From positions 1,110,263 to 1,121,796 of the forward strand of contig CP070773.1 in the NCBI GenBank assembly GCA_020345945.1: a DNA stretch of 11,534 bases. Reading direction: 5' to 3'. This document shows positions 6,353-11,534 of this stretch, piece after piece. The position numbers and the translations under genes were made by a program. This stretch comes from Candidatus Bathyarchaeota archaeon. GTDB taxonomy: Archaea > Thermoproteota > Bathyarchaeia > RBG-16-48-13 > GCA-020345945. Every line of letters starts with the position of its first letter. The first letter of the stretch is position 1. Below the pieces are notes generated by a model. That model was not told the origin of the DNA, searched no databases, and worked only from the letters and a program-made list of their open reading frames with translations.

Positions 6353-6898
6353 TTATCGACTCGACACAAAGTCTTCGACTAATCTTACGATCTCTTGGTG
6401 AAGACCGTCCCTATTTTGCTTCGTCACCTCCAAGACTTCGACACTAGATTCAATTTCCAGTTCTTGAATTAGAGAAGCGACGACTGTTGAATGAACTGTC
6501 CCCACAAAAGGCTTTGAGGACTTTGCTACTCTGCTAATAGCCTCCCCAAAGAGGGGACTGCTCAGTTCCATCGGTGCAATCTCATCACAACATATTATCT
6601 CTGCCTCTTCGAGAGCGTTCTGAATAGCTCTAACGCCGATATGTTCTAAATCCCCTAGGTTTACTCGATATCTGCCTACCCAAGGTCCTTCTTTGAGAGA
6701 TATGTGAGCTAGTATACCGGACTCGCCCGATAGAAGATCCGAGATCTCAAAACCGATCCTTCGACCTGACCTGCGAATCTCGGATGAAACCATCCCACCA
6801 ACCACCCATCCTCGGTTTCTCAGCAGATCCACAGTCTTTCTTAAAACAGTCGTCTTTCCAATCCCCGGACGACCAGTAAGGAGAACAAATCTAATCAT
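6353..6898 (-). CDS. THEP1-type nucleoside-triphosphatase (NTPCR/DUF265 family)
   Basis: This 181-aa P-loop protein belongs to the THEP1/NTPCR family, which hydrolyses ATP, GTP and other NTPs to the diphosphates in vitro. Its physiological role is unsettled. Walker A is GRPGIGKTT (9-17). Family blocks GGMVSSEIR (34-42) and VGRYRVN (74-80) follow, then Walker B with the catalytic acid, IICCDEIAPMEL (101-112). VTKQNRD (158-164) is the usual base-contact region. Length is typical (about 175-190 aa). GGGTGAT lies 2 bases before the ATG, confirming the start. It is 57 bases downstream of the Rpb5-like gene on the same strand and could be read from that transcript. A TATA-like AAATATTT at about 6944-6951 could instead give it its own promoter. 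Confidence 0.93.
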   Translation of the reverse strand: MIRFVLLTGRPGIGKTTVLRKTVDLLRNRGWVVGGMVSSEIRRSGRRIGFEISDLLSGESGILAHISLKEGPWVGRYRVNLGDLEHIGVRAIQNALEEAEIICCDEIAPMELSSPLFGEAISRVAKSSKPFVGTVHSTVVASLIQELEIESSVEVLEVTKQNRDGLHQEIVRLVEDFVSSR

Positions 6899-6900
6899 AG

Positions 6901-6907
6901 ATCACCC
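6901..6907 (-). promoter_or_regulatory. Shine-Dalgarno site GGGTGAT of the THEP1 gene
   Basis: On the minus strand GGGTGAT lies two bases before the ATG at 6898. GGTGAT pairs with the AUCACC segment at the 3' end of 16S rRNA, so it supports this start. Confidence 0.5.
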
Positions 6908-6955
6908 TTCTAGGTGTTCTATCGAAAAAGGAGGGCATCAATCGAAATATTTCTT

Positions 6956-7516
6956 TTAGACTACATACCGAAAGTATGTGTGCTCCCCTGCTGTCGAGTC
7001 TTTCCTAGTGATCCTTAGAATATCTCCCGGTCTAGCTCCAATACTGCGGACTGCAGGATCATCAGATTTTATGTGAGGAAGCTGGAACGGTTTCACCCTC
7101 AGTCTCTTAAGAAGTTCCTCTGCCTCTTCTGGTGGAACAATTTTATGTTCAGGAACAAGCTCATGTTCAAATATGTTGAAAGAAGGAAAGTCAGGAGGAA
7201 TCAACTCTATTCCTGCTTCCAGAGCAGTTTTTCTGGCTACATACGAGTATTTTCCATGACCAACGACTATCACTCGGTCTATTCCCTCTTCTTCGATCTT
7301 CTTCTCCAAAGTTCTGATTCTCTTAACTCCTATCGTCTCTCTACCAAATATACACTGAAAGAGGATACTGTTACCTTTAGAGTCTTGAGCGAAGATATTC
7401 GTCAGATCATCATCGCCCTCCTCACGCAAGATCTCATAGTTGCGAAGTTCTGCAAGCATAAACGCTTTCTTGATCAGAATATCAGAATGTTCGGTTGTCG
7501 CCTTCAAAACACGCAC
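6956..7516 (-). CDS. rpoH: RNA polymerase subunit H / Rpb5 homologue, long form with N-terminal domain
   Basis: The last 70 residues are a textbook archaeal RpoH / Rpb5 C-terminal domain. Visible blocks are HELVPEHKIVPPEE (118-131), LPHIKSDDPAVRSIGARPGD (146-165) and TAGEHTYFRYVV (175-186). This subunit sits at the lower jaw of RNA polymerase, near incoming DNA. Archaeal RpoH is normally about 75-85 aa, but this protein has about 110 extra N-terminal residues. That region (GVKRIRTLEKKIEEEGIDRVIVVGHG, then SYVARKTALEAGIELI) follows the layout of the eukaryotic Rpb5 N-terminal jaw. It also resembles Mrr-type restriction-endonuclease folds. Where nucleases have QCK it has Q54-C-I56, so it is probably not catalytic. 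A strong TATA box precedes it. No rpoB or rpoA gene is adjacent, as would be usual. Domain identity is secure; incorporation into polymerase is inferred. Confidence 0.88.
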   Translation of the reverse strand: MRVLKATTEHSDILIKKAFMLAELRNYEILREEGDDDLTNIFAQDSKGNSILFQCIFGRETIGVKRIRTLEKKIEEEGIDRVIVVGHGKYSYVARKTALEAGIELIPPDFPSFNIFEHELVPEHKIVPPEEAEELLKRLRVKPFQLPHIKSDDPAVRSIGARPGDILRITRKDSTAGEHTYFRYVV

Positions 7517-7557
7517 ATCAGAAGAGTAAGTATTCCAGACTCAGCAATAGATTTGAT

Positions 7558-7568
7558 GCTTATAAAAC
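7558..7568 (-). promoter_or_regulatory. Box A promoter of the rpoH/Rpb5-like gene
   Basis: The minus strand reads GTTTTATAAGC, the best TATA match in the window, about 45 bases before the ATG at 7516. It lies in the 84-base gap after the methyltransferase stop and indicates that the polymerase-subunit gene has its own promoter. Confidence 0.6.
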
Positions 7569-7600
7569 TCTCGTACAGACCCACCTAAATCAGATTCTAT

Positions 7601-9001
7601 TCATTTCACATCGAGCCCCAGATCCCGCAAGTCACTCTTGATTGCAGCTAACTTGTTCTGATATTCAACCAGTGGTCTGTGTTTTCTAGGATCGTATAAG
7701 TCTAAGAATTTGGGATAGGTCTTCTCGGTCCTTCTATCGATCTTTCGATGTTTCTCTTCGAGATTACGCAGAATTGGCTCAAGCTCCTCTCTACTCATAC
7801 CTGAACCAACTACAGCATCGGATACAGAGGACGTCAACTCAGTCTCGACAGGAGTACCTCCCAACTCAACTGCAGGATCTGTTCTGAAGATTACCCTATC
7901 CACATTGATGTTCGCCCCTAATACGGTCGAGACTATAGTCTGAAAAGCAACATCAATCAGTGTTGATAGTGTTCCCGGATTTCCGTGACCACTCCCACCC
8001 ATTCGGATCATATTTGAGTTCCTGCCCAAAGACATGTGTACAATGGAACTGGGCCATACTCTGTCCGAGATCCTTCGGTGGGGTGCTGAAATCCCAGGTT
8101 CAGATATTCCAGGTCTTCCTGCTCCGCAGGATATCATCCGATCTCTGTAGGCGATCCAAGACGCAATACTTGAAGCAATCCCACCGATAATGCACCCTCC
8201 AACACTTGTGAAGAACGTGCCACCACCTCCTCGATTCTCCTTGAACGCCCCATACTCCTCGTAGACAATGGCGGCTGTAAGATAGTTCAACTCGATCTTG
8301 AGATCTGGCAGAATCGAGAAGAGCGCACCATCAGTTCTTCTTAAACCCTGATCTGGATCCAAGGGAGCAATCATAGCAGCCGCATCCGTATGGATAGGGT
8401 AGAGAGCGACAGCCATACCCGGCCTCCCAGCAGCCCTAACCGCCTCCCTTAAGAGAGAAGCCTCTCTTCGTGCCGTATACGCAGCGATAGGAACTCCGTG
8501 AACCCGCCTACCGTCGATTGTTATCAAGTTGAAACCCTCCATCATATCAGACTGAGGAATCTCAGCAAAGCACTTGGGAATAATCCTGACGAGGTGTTCA
8601 GGGACGGGTCCATGTAACCCACCGACAATCTTAGGAGGTCTTGAATCCTCTATCTCCCGCTTGAAGAACACCCGTACATCCCTCCCCTCACCTACCTGAC
8701 TCTCCGGTGGAAGAGCCCTTACAGAATCCAAGACCTCATCACAGGATAACTCCACAACCCTCCCATTCGAGACACAATACAACCCCAGGCTAGAAAGAAG
8801 CTCAATACCGGCATCAAAGGCACGGTCAGCCAGATCCTCATCGTAGCAGAACAGCTCGTCTTCACCAGGCTCAGGGATCTCATACTTCGCCTTCAGCTCC
8901 TCCGACTTCTTGAACAGCCCCATATTCCACCCCATATCATCCATCCTAGGACCGTTCATAGCCCTCTCAGCAACCTCGACCAGAGAGATCAAAAACCTCA
9001 A
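7601..9001 (-). CDS. MtmB-like corrinoid methyltransferase without pyrrolysine
   Basis: This 466-aa protein aligns along its whole length with monomethylamine:corrinoid methyltransferase MtmB (458 aa). Shared blocks are KSEELKAKYEI (32-42), FDAGIELLSSLGLYC (62-76), GRPGM (192-196), LKIELNYL (234-241), IASSIASWIAYRD (275-287) and the DLGLDVK C-terminus. MtmB enzymes move a methyl group from methylamine to a corrinoid protein for methanogenesis. Methanogen MtmB carries pyrrolysine (TAG codon) at residue 202. Here the matching residue is Ala199 (GCT, 8405-8407), with no in-frame TAG, so methylamine is unlikely to be handled by the same chemistry and the substrate is unknown. No corrinoid protein or reactivase gene is in the window. 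GC is higher than in neighbouring genes. The TTG at 9001 abuts GGAGGG; a TTG at 8992 is better spaced and may be the true start. Confidence 0.85.
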   Translation of the reverse strand: MRFLISLVEVAERAMNGPRMDDMGWNMGLFKKSEELKAKYEIPEPGEDELFCYDEDLADRAFDAGIELLSSLGLYCVSNGRVVELSCDEVLDSVRALPPESQVGEGRDVRVFFKREIEDSRPPKIVGGLHGPVPEHLVRIIPKCFAEIPQSDMMEGFNLITIDGRRVHGVPIAAYTARREASLLREAVRAAGRPGMAVALYPIHTDAAAMIAPLDPDQGLRRTDGALFSILPDLKIELNYLTAAIVYEEYGAFKENRGGGGTFFTSVGGCIIGGIASSIASWIAYRDRMISCGAGRPGISEPGISAPHRRISDRVWPSSIVHMSLGRNSNMIRMGGSGHGNPGTLSTLIDVAFQTIVSTVLGANINVDRVIFRTDPAVELGGTPVETELTSSVSDAVVGSGMSREELEPILRNLEEKHRKIDRRTEKTYPKFLDLYDPRKHRPLVEYQNKLAAIKSDLRDLGLDVK

Positions 9002-9007
9002 CCCTCC
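9002..9007 (-). promoter_or_regulatory. Shine-Dalgarno site GGAGGG of the MtmB-like gene
   Basis: GGAGGG on the minus strand directly touches the TTG at 9001 (no spacer) but lies 9 bases before the in-frame TTG at 8992. Normal spacing therefore favours the shorter protein beginning three residues later. Confidence 0.5.
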
Positions 9008-9290
9008 ATATTACAGTGAATTACAACAGGTTACTACTATACATGAGAGTATTTACTGCTTTCAAGAATAGGCATGAATGAACAGCATAAAATTTCCAAG
9101 ACAGCCAGTCAGCCAAAGATAGGCTTGTATTGATCGATAGGAACTGGCTACATTCTTGATCAACACAGATATAGGAAGAGAGAAGAAGTCAAGGGAGTTG
9201 ATTAAGACCACAAAACGAGGAATCTCGAATTCTACTACAAATTTCTCTGATAGACCTAGAAGAGAGAGAATACCTTGGATCTTTGAATCT
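9008..9290. other. Intergenic region upstream of the MtmB-like gene and downstream of L13e
   Basis: About 280 bases with no supported gene. Its left part should hold the methyltransferase promoter: a weak AT-rich AGTAAATAC on the minus strand near 9047-9055 is the only candidate. Its right part is the L13e 3' region, with pyrimidine-rich stretches on the minus strand. The longest open frames here are short and unconvincing. Confidence 0.4.
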
Positions 9291-9689
9291 TTATTGCGAG
9301 AGTTTCTCTTTGACCATTTTTGTTGCTTCAGTCTTCCATTTCTTGAGCCTATTCTTTGAATAATTCAGTTTGACAGACAATTCGTCTATCTCGGTCTCTG
9401 CAAGATCTCGAGCATCGAAGATCCCAGCATGAATCAACTCTTCCTCAATCGACTTGCCAACTCCTTTAATCTCTGTAAGGGGAAATGTGATGAGATACTC
9501 TTGTTTCAGTATTCTCGAATTCTCGGAGTAGGAGGTCTTTCTTCGTGTGTCAACAGAAATACCTAGACTTCTCGCTCTCCCGATGGTTAAGCCTGCTTCC
9601 TGAAGCTCCTTGACACTGAAACCTTTCCCTCTCCGAGAGTGACTTCTTCCAGATGCTTGAACAAGTGGTTCAACACGTCTCTCTCGCAT
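9291..9689 (-). CDS. rpl13e: Ribosomal protein L13e with C-terminal helix-hairpin-helix domain
   Basis: This 132-aa protein is ribosomal protein L13e, a large-subunit protein shared by eukaryotes and some archaea. The core at residues 21-65 shows the family signature: GKGFSVKELQEAGLT, then ARSLGISVDTRRKTSYSEN. The N-terminus is short and basic, as in archaeal forms. After residue 70 comes a second domain, about 60 residues, with IKGVGKSIEEELIHAGI (74-90), a helix-hairpin-helix like that of Rad51/RNA polymerase alpha C-terminal types, and a strongly basic end (LKKWKTEATKMVKEK). That tail would add a further RNA- or protein-contact surface. A GGGAGGG 6 bases before the ATG fixes the start. The gene stands alone rather than in a ribosomal cluster. 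Confidence 0.88.
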   Translation of the reverse strand: MRERRVEPLVQASGRSHSRRGKGFSVKELQEAGLTIGRARSLGISVDTRRKTSYSENSRILKQEYLITFPLTEIKGVGKSIEEELIHAGIFDARDLAETEIDELSVKLNYSKNRLKKWKTEATKMVKEKLSQ

Positions 9690-9695
9690 GATTGT

Positions 9696-9702
9696 CCCTC
9701 CC
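9696..9702 (-). promoter_or_regulatory. Shine-Dalgarno site GGGAGGG of L13e
   Basis: On the minus strand GGGAGGG lies 6 bases before the ATG at 9689, an ideal distance. It excludes the overlapping open frame that begins further upstream. Confidence 0.6.
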
Positions 9703-9993
9703 GAACGAAACCATAGCGGTTCAACTTCTTCCTGTCTTGAAAATCTTTCGATTTAAGTTCAATACTTGACACCATTCGAAGACGATATCTACCCATACCT
9801 AATCTGAGACGTTGGTTATTCCTTCAGAAGTACACACCTAGGCTCAAGCAGCTAGACACTAGCTCCCAAGGCAATTTCCAACACTAGACCGTTAATAGAC
9901 TGGGAATAGCCGTTCAGATATGTTCGAATTCCCACACCTGGAGCCTCTTCCTAGTCTTAACGATGATCATGACCCATTCTACATTAACCCAAT

Positions 9994-10001
9994 CTTTTTA
10001 C
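9994..10001 (+). promoter_or_regulatory. Box A-like element of the small membrane protein gene
   Basis: CTTTTTAC lies 40-48 bases before the proposed TTG start at 10042. Initiation near 10020-10025 would leave a short leader containing GGAAGTGA. Confidence 0.35.
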
Positions 10002-10041
10002 CGAACTACTCACCGAAAGGGTAAGGAAGTGAAAAGCGATA

Positions 10042-10410
10042 TTGGGATTTCCAAAACAGTTTATCCCATTGACGATAGTTTGGGGAATTACAGCCGGTGA
10101 ACTTTTTCTCTATATGATGGACTCGACTGGAATGTTATTCAATAGACTAGGCCTAGATCCCCTCGAAGCAACAACAGTTCTTGTAATCTTTACTACCACG
10201 AGTATTGTGTTCTATTTCATCTATGAGACCTTCGATTGGAAAGGCATCTTGATTGTTCCTCCAATCGGGGCAGCGATGAATATGAGCTTTTTCCGGTTCC
10301 CTCAAATTCTTTCTTTGAGTAGATTCCACTCAAACATTTTTCTCCTTGCAGCCTTCTGGTCACTGGTTCTAATCCCACCATATTTTCTGACTAAGAAGTT
10401 TTTCCAATAG
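10042..10410 (+). CDS. Small multi-pass membrane protein, 122 aa, unknown
   Basis: I do not recognise this family. The 122-aa protein has about four hydrophobic segments: 7-26 (FIPLTIVWGITAGELFLYMM), 43-62 (ATTVLVIFTTTSIVFYFIY), 68-82 (short, ILIVPPIGAAMNM) and 98-117 (NIFLLAAFWSLVLIPPYFL). It ends in basic residues KKFF, presumably cytoplasmic. There are no cysteines and no obvious transporter signature. The TTG at 10042 is the only common start after the in-frame stop at 10030-10032, and GGAAGTGA lies 9 bases before it. It is flanked by convergent and divergent minus-strand genes, so it forms a single-gene unit. Confidence 0.6.
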   Translation: MGFPKQFIPLTIVWGITAGELFLYMMDSTGMLFNRLGLDPLEATTVLVIFTTTSIVFYFIYETFDWKGILIVPPIGAAMNMSFFRFPQILSLSRFHSNIFLLAAFWSLVLIPPYFLTKKFFQ

Positions 10411-10442
10411 AGTTTCAATACGAGGGAAAGAGGAAAGATTTT

Positions 10443-10451
10443 CAAAAAATT
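10443..10451 (-). terminator. T-rich terminator of the YbaK-type gene
   Basis: The minus strand reads AATTTTTTG about 7-15 bases past the YbaK-type stop codon. Oligo-T tracts without a hairpin are the common archaeal transcription terminators. It lies in the 47-base convergent gap. Confidence 0.4.
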
Positions 10452-10457
10452 GGATTC

Positions 10458-10931
10458 CTATACAATACAGGCGATTGAGTATCCAAGCTTAAGAAGTTCT
10501 TGGGGAGAAAACCTAACTCCAGAATACTCAGAGCCAGCAGACCCAATAACAAACCTCCTCTTCATGACTTCCTCATCAACATAGACAGTACATAAATCCT
10601 TGAAAATAAATGGGGGTATACCTCCGGCAGAAAAACCGGTAAGAGACTCTACTTCCTCGAGTCCGGCCAGTCTTAAGTCTCTAAGCCCACTTACTCTCTC
10701 CAATCTCTCCTTGTTTACCCTCTTATCTCCTGTTACTATAGCAGCTACATATTCCTCTTGAGATTTGAACAAGAGGACTTTCAGAATGAACCTATCATGG
10801 ACTCCCAAAGCAAGTCTGGCTTGTTTAGTTGTCCTGCCAGACTGTCTTGGATGATTAATTATCTCCCCTTTTACCTTCAGATCCCTCATCAACTGTTCTG
10901 TCTTTAATGTTAGAGATTCATCTTTTCGCAA
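10458..10931 (-). CDS. YbaK/ProX-type aminoacyl-tRNA deacylase domain protein
   Basis: This 157-aa single-domain protein belongs to the YbaK/EbsC/ProX family. These hydrolyse mischarged aminoacyl-tRNAs (for example Cys-, Ser- or Ala-tRNA) as stand-alone editing factors in the cytoplasm. Visible blocks are SGRTTKQARLALGV (31-44), the conserved lysine in ILKVLLF (49-55, Lys51), VTGDKRVN (66-73), the GGIPPFIF substrate-loop motif (103-110), and the AGSEYSGVRFSPQELLKL end (132-149). Length is typical. Translation probably starts at TTG 10931, because GAGGT lies 6 bases upstream; the next Met is residue 15. It has its own TATA-like element. Which tRNA it edits cannot be said from sequence. Confidence 0.88.
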   Translation of the reverse strand: MRKDESLTLKTEQLMRDLKVKGEIINHPRQSGRTTKQARLALGVHDRFILKVLLFKSQEEYVAAIVTGDKRVNKERLERVSGLRDLRLAGLEEVESLTGFSAGGIPPFIFKDLCTVYVDEEVMKRRFVIGSAGSEYSGVRFSPQELLKLGYSIACIV

Positions 10932-10937
10932 CCTGAA

Positions 10938-10942
10938 ACCTC
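10938..10942 (-). promoter_or_regulatory. Shine-Dalgarno site GAGGT deciding a TTG start
   Basis: GAGGT on the minus strand sits 6 bases before the TTG at 10931. It supports this non-ATG start for the YbaK-type gene. Confidence 0.5.
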
Positions 10943-10962
10943 ACACACAATCCAAGCGAATC

Positions 10963-10973
10963 CTAAATTATAG
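10963..10973 (-). promoter_or_regulatory. Box A promoter of the YbaK-type gene
   Basis: CTATAATTTAG on the minus strand is centred about 37 bases before the TTG start. It is nearly palindromic and sits in the 117-base divergent gap shared with the LivH gene. Confidence 0.45.
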
Positions 10974-11010
10974 GGGAAAGGGTTCTAGGAGAATCCCGTT
11001 CTACGAACTC

Positions 11011-11019
11011 CTTTATATC
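11011..11019 (+). promoter_or_regulatory. Box A promoter of the LivH gene
   Basis: CTTTATATC is a classic archaeal TATA box ending 29 bases before the ATG at 11049. This places initiation close to the start codon, so the mRNA is probably leaderless or nearly so. It marks the first gene of a transporter operon running out of the window. Confidence 0.55.
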
Positions 11020-11048
11020 TAGTTTTTACATAACCTTGGCGGAAAACA

Positions 11049-11534
11049 ATGGAAATCGACCTAGCCCAGGTATTAATAAACAGTATCGCAAATGGGAGCG
11101 TCTACGCTCTCGTAGCCATAGGTCTTACCATGGTATACGGCATATTGAAATTTGCCAACTTCGCCCATGCTGAAGCGATTACTTTTGGAGCATATATGGC
11201 ATACATCGTGAATGTATTGCTTGGAGGTAACCTCCTTTTTGGGGTAATAATTGCCTTCTTGTTAACAGGCTTACTGGGTGTCGTCTCAGACATCCTTGTC
11301 TTTAGAAGACTCAGAGAAAAGGGAGCCACAAGAATATCTCTTATGATAGCAAGCATCGGACTAGGACTTGTTGTTAGACATCTGATTCAAGGGATATGGG
11401 GACCCTGGGTACGCTGGTACAGCTATGCTGAGATAAGGAGCTATGAGATCTTAGGTGGAAGAATCACTCTAATAGAATCCTGGACAATCATTACCGCTCT
11501 ATCTCTGATGCTTTCCCTTCACCTACTCCTTACT
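11049..11534 (+). CDS. livH: Branched-chain amino acid ABC transporter permease LivH, 5' part
   Basis: The first 162 codons of a LivH-type permease are present and the gene runs off the right edge; full-length members are about 290-300 aa. The signature is clear: NSIANGSVYALVAIGLTMVYG (11-31), then FANFAHAEAITFGAYMAY (35-52), RRLREKGATRISLMIASIGLG (86-106) and membrane helices throughout. LivH pairs with LivM in the membrane. With ATPases LivG and LivF and a binding protein it imports leucine, isoleucine, valine or related substrates; some homologues carry urea or short amides. The ATG follows a good TATA box, and no other livH-operon gene is visible upstream, so the remaining subunits are expected beyond the window. 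Confidence 0.92.
   Translation, partial: MEIDLAQVLINSIANGSVYALVAIGLTMVYGILKFANFAHAEAITFGAYMAYIVNVLLGGNLLFGVIIAFLLTGLLGVVSDILVFRRLREKGATRISLMIASIGLGLVVRHLIQGIWGPWVRWYSYAEIRSYEILGGRITLIESWTIITALSLMLSLHLLLT

Larger units (their letters stand above)
9690..10041. other. 352-base divergent intergenic region, two promoters, no gene seen
   Basis: This is the gap between divergently transcribed L13e (-) and a small membrane protein (+). It contains the L13e ribosome-binding site and a weak minus-strand AT-rich ACTTAAATC near 9750. At the other end is the plus-strand CTTTTTA element. The middle (9800-9960) has no open frame of note. A TTCGAAT at 9932-9938 looks like a tRNA T-loop but its flanks do not pair. 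I see no other structure. Confidence 0.4.

Noticed and set aside
6335..6358. A short inverted repeat (CGATAA...TTATCG) between the convergent HhH-repeat and THEP1 genes, a possible bidirectional terminator.
   Set aside because: The arms are only 6 bases with a 12-base loop, there is no T tract, and one arm overlaps the THEP1 stop codon. It is within chance expectation.
7073..7588. A 171-codon plus-strand frame antisense to the Rpb5-like gene.
   Set aside because: It lies opposite a clearly conserved polymerase subunit, and its sequence shows no family resemblance. It is a long shadow frame.
9587..9796. A 69-codon minus-strand frame overlapping the L13e N-terminus.
   Set aside because: L13e has a perfect ribosome-binding site and a family-matching sequence in the other frame, so this is a shadow.
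9920..9950. TTCGAAT followed by CCCACACC, suggestive of a tRNA T-arm.
   Set aside because: The five bases on either side of the loop do not pair, and no anticodon arm or acceptor stem could be found at the right distances.

Overview
The window comes from an archaeon. It carries an L13e ribosomal protein, an RNA polymerase subunit H/Rpb5 homologue, a DUF99 protein, a THEP1-type NTPase and a MtmB-type corrinoid methyltransferase. Several genes have archaeal-type TATA (box A) elements about 30-45 bases upstream, and GGAGG/GGTGAT-type ribosome-binding sites occur. L13e is absent from most Euryarchaeota but usual in TACK and Asgard lineages. A Bathyarchaeia-like organism is my best guess, with an Asgard lineage as the alternative; this is inference and no phylogeny was run.

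Layout. Bases 178-665 hold a minus-strand orphan (103 aa) and a doubtful small ORF. Bases 716-3111 hold four plus-strand genes: a 53-aa CxC/CxxC zinc-binding-type protein, a divergent DUF99 protein, a nitrilase-superfamily amidohydrolase and a small helical unknown. Bases 3146-4775 are minus strand: a cupin and a GT-C type membrane glycosyltransferase. Bases 4990-6298 are plus strand: a secreted/anchored beta protein with a cytoplasmic zinc-ribbon tail, and a protein made of two tandem helix-hairpin-helix-like repeats. Bases 6353-9689 are minus strand: THEP1 NTPase, a long eukaryote-like Rpb5, a MtmB-like methyltransferase and L13e with a helix-hairpin-helix tail. A small membrane protein (+), a YbaK-type tRNA deacylase (-) and the first 162 codons of a LivH permease (+) close the window. 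Most transcription units are one or two genes long with their own promoters, so there is no large operon.

The strongest items for a second look are these. (1) A 186-aa RpoH/Rpb5 has an N-terminal domain resembling the eukaryotic Rpb5 jaw, or a dead Mrr-like nuclease fold, instead of the usual roughly 80-aa archaeal form. (2) A MtmB homologue has an alanine codon where methanogen MtmB has pyrrolysine. (3) A DUF99 protein lacks the acidic motifs expected in its family. (4) L13e carries a C-terminal helix-hairpin-helix domain. I saw no CRISPR array, insertion sequence, rRNA or convincing tRNA gene.
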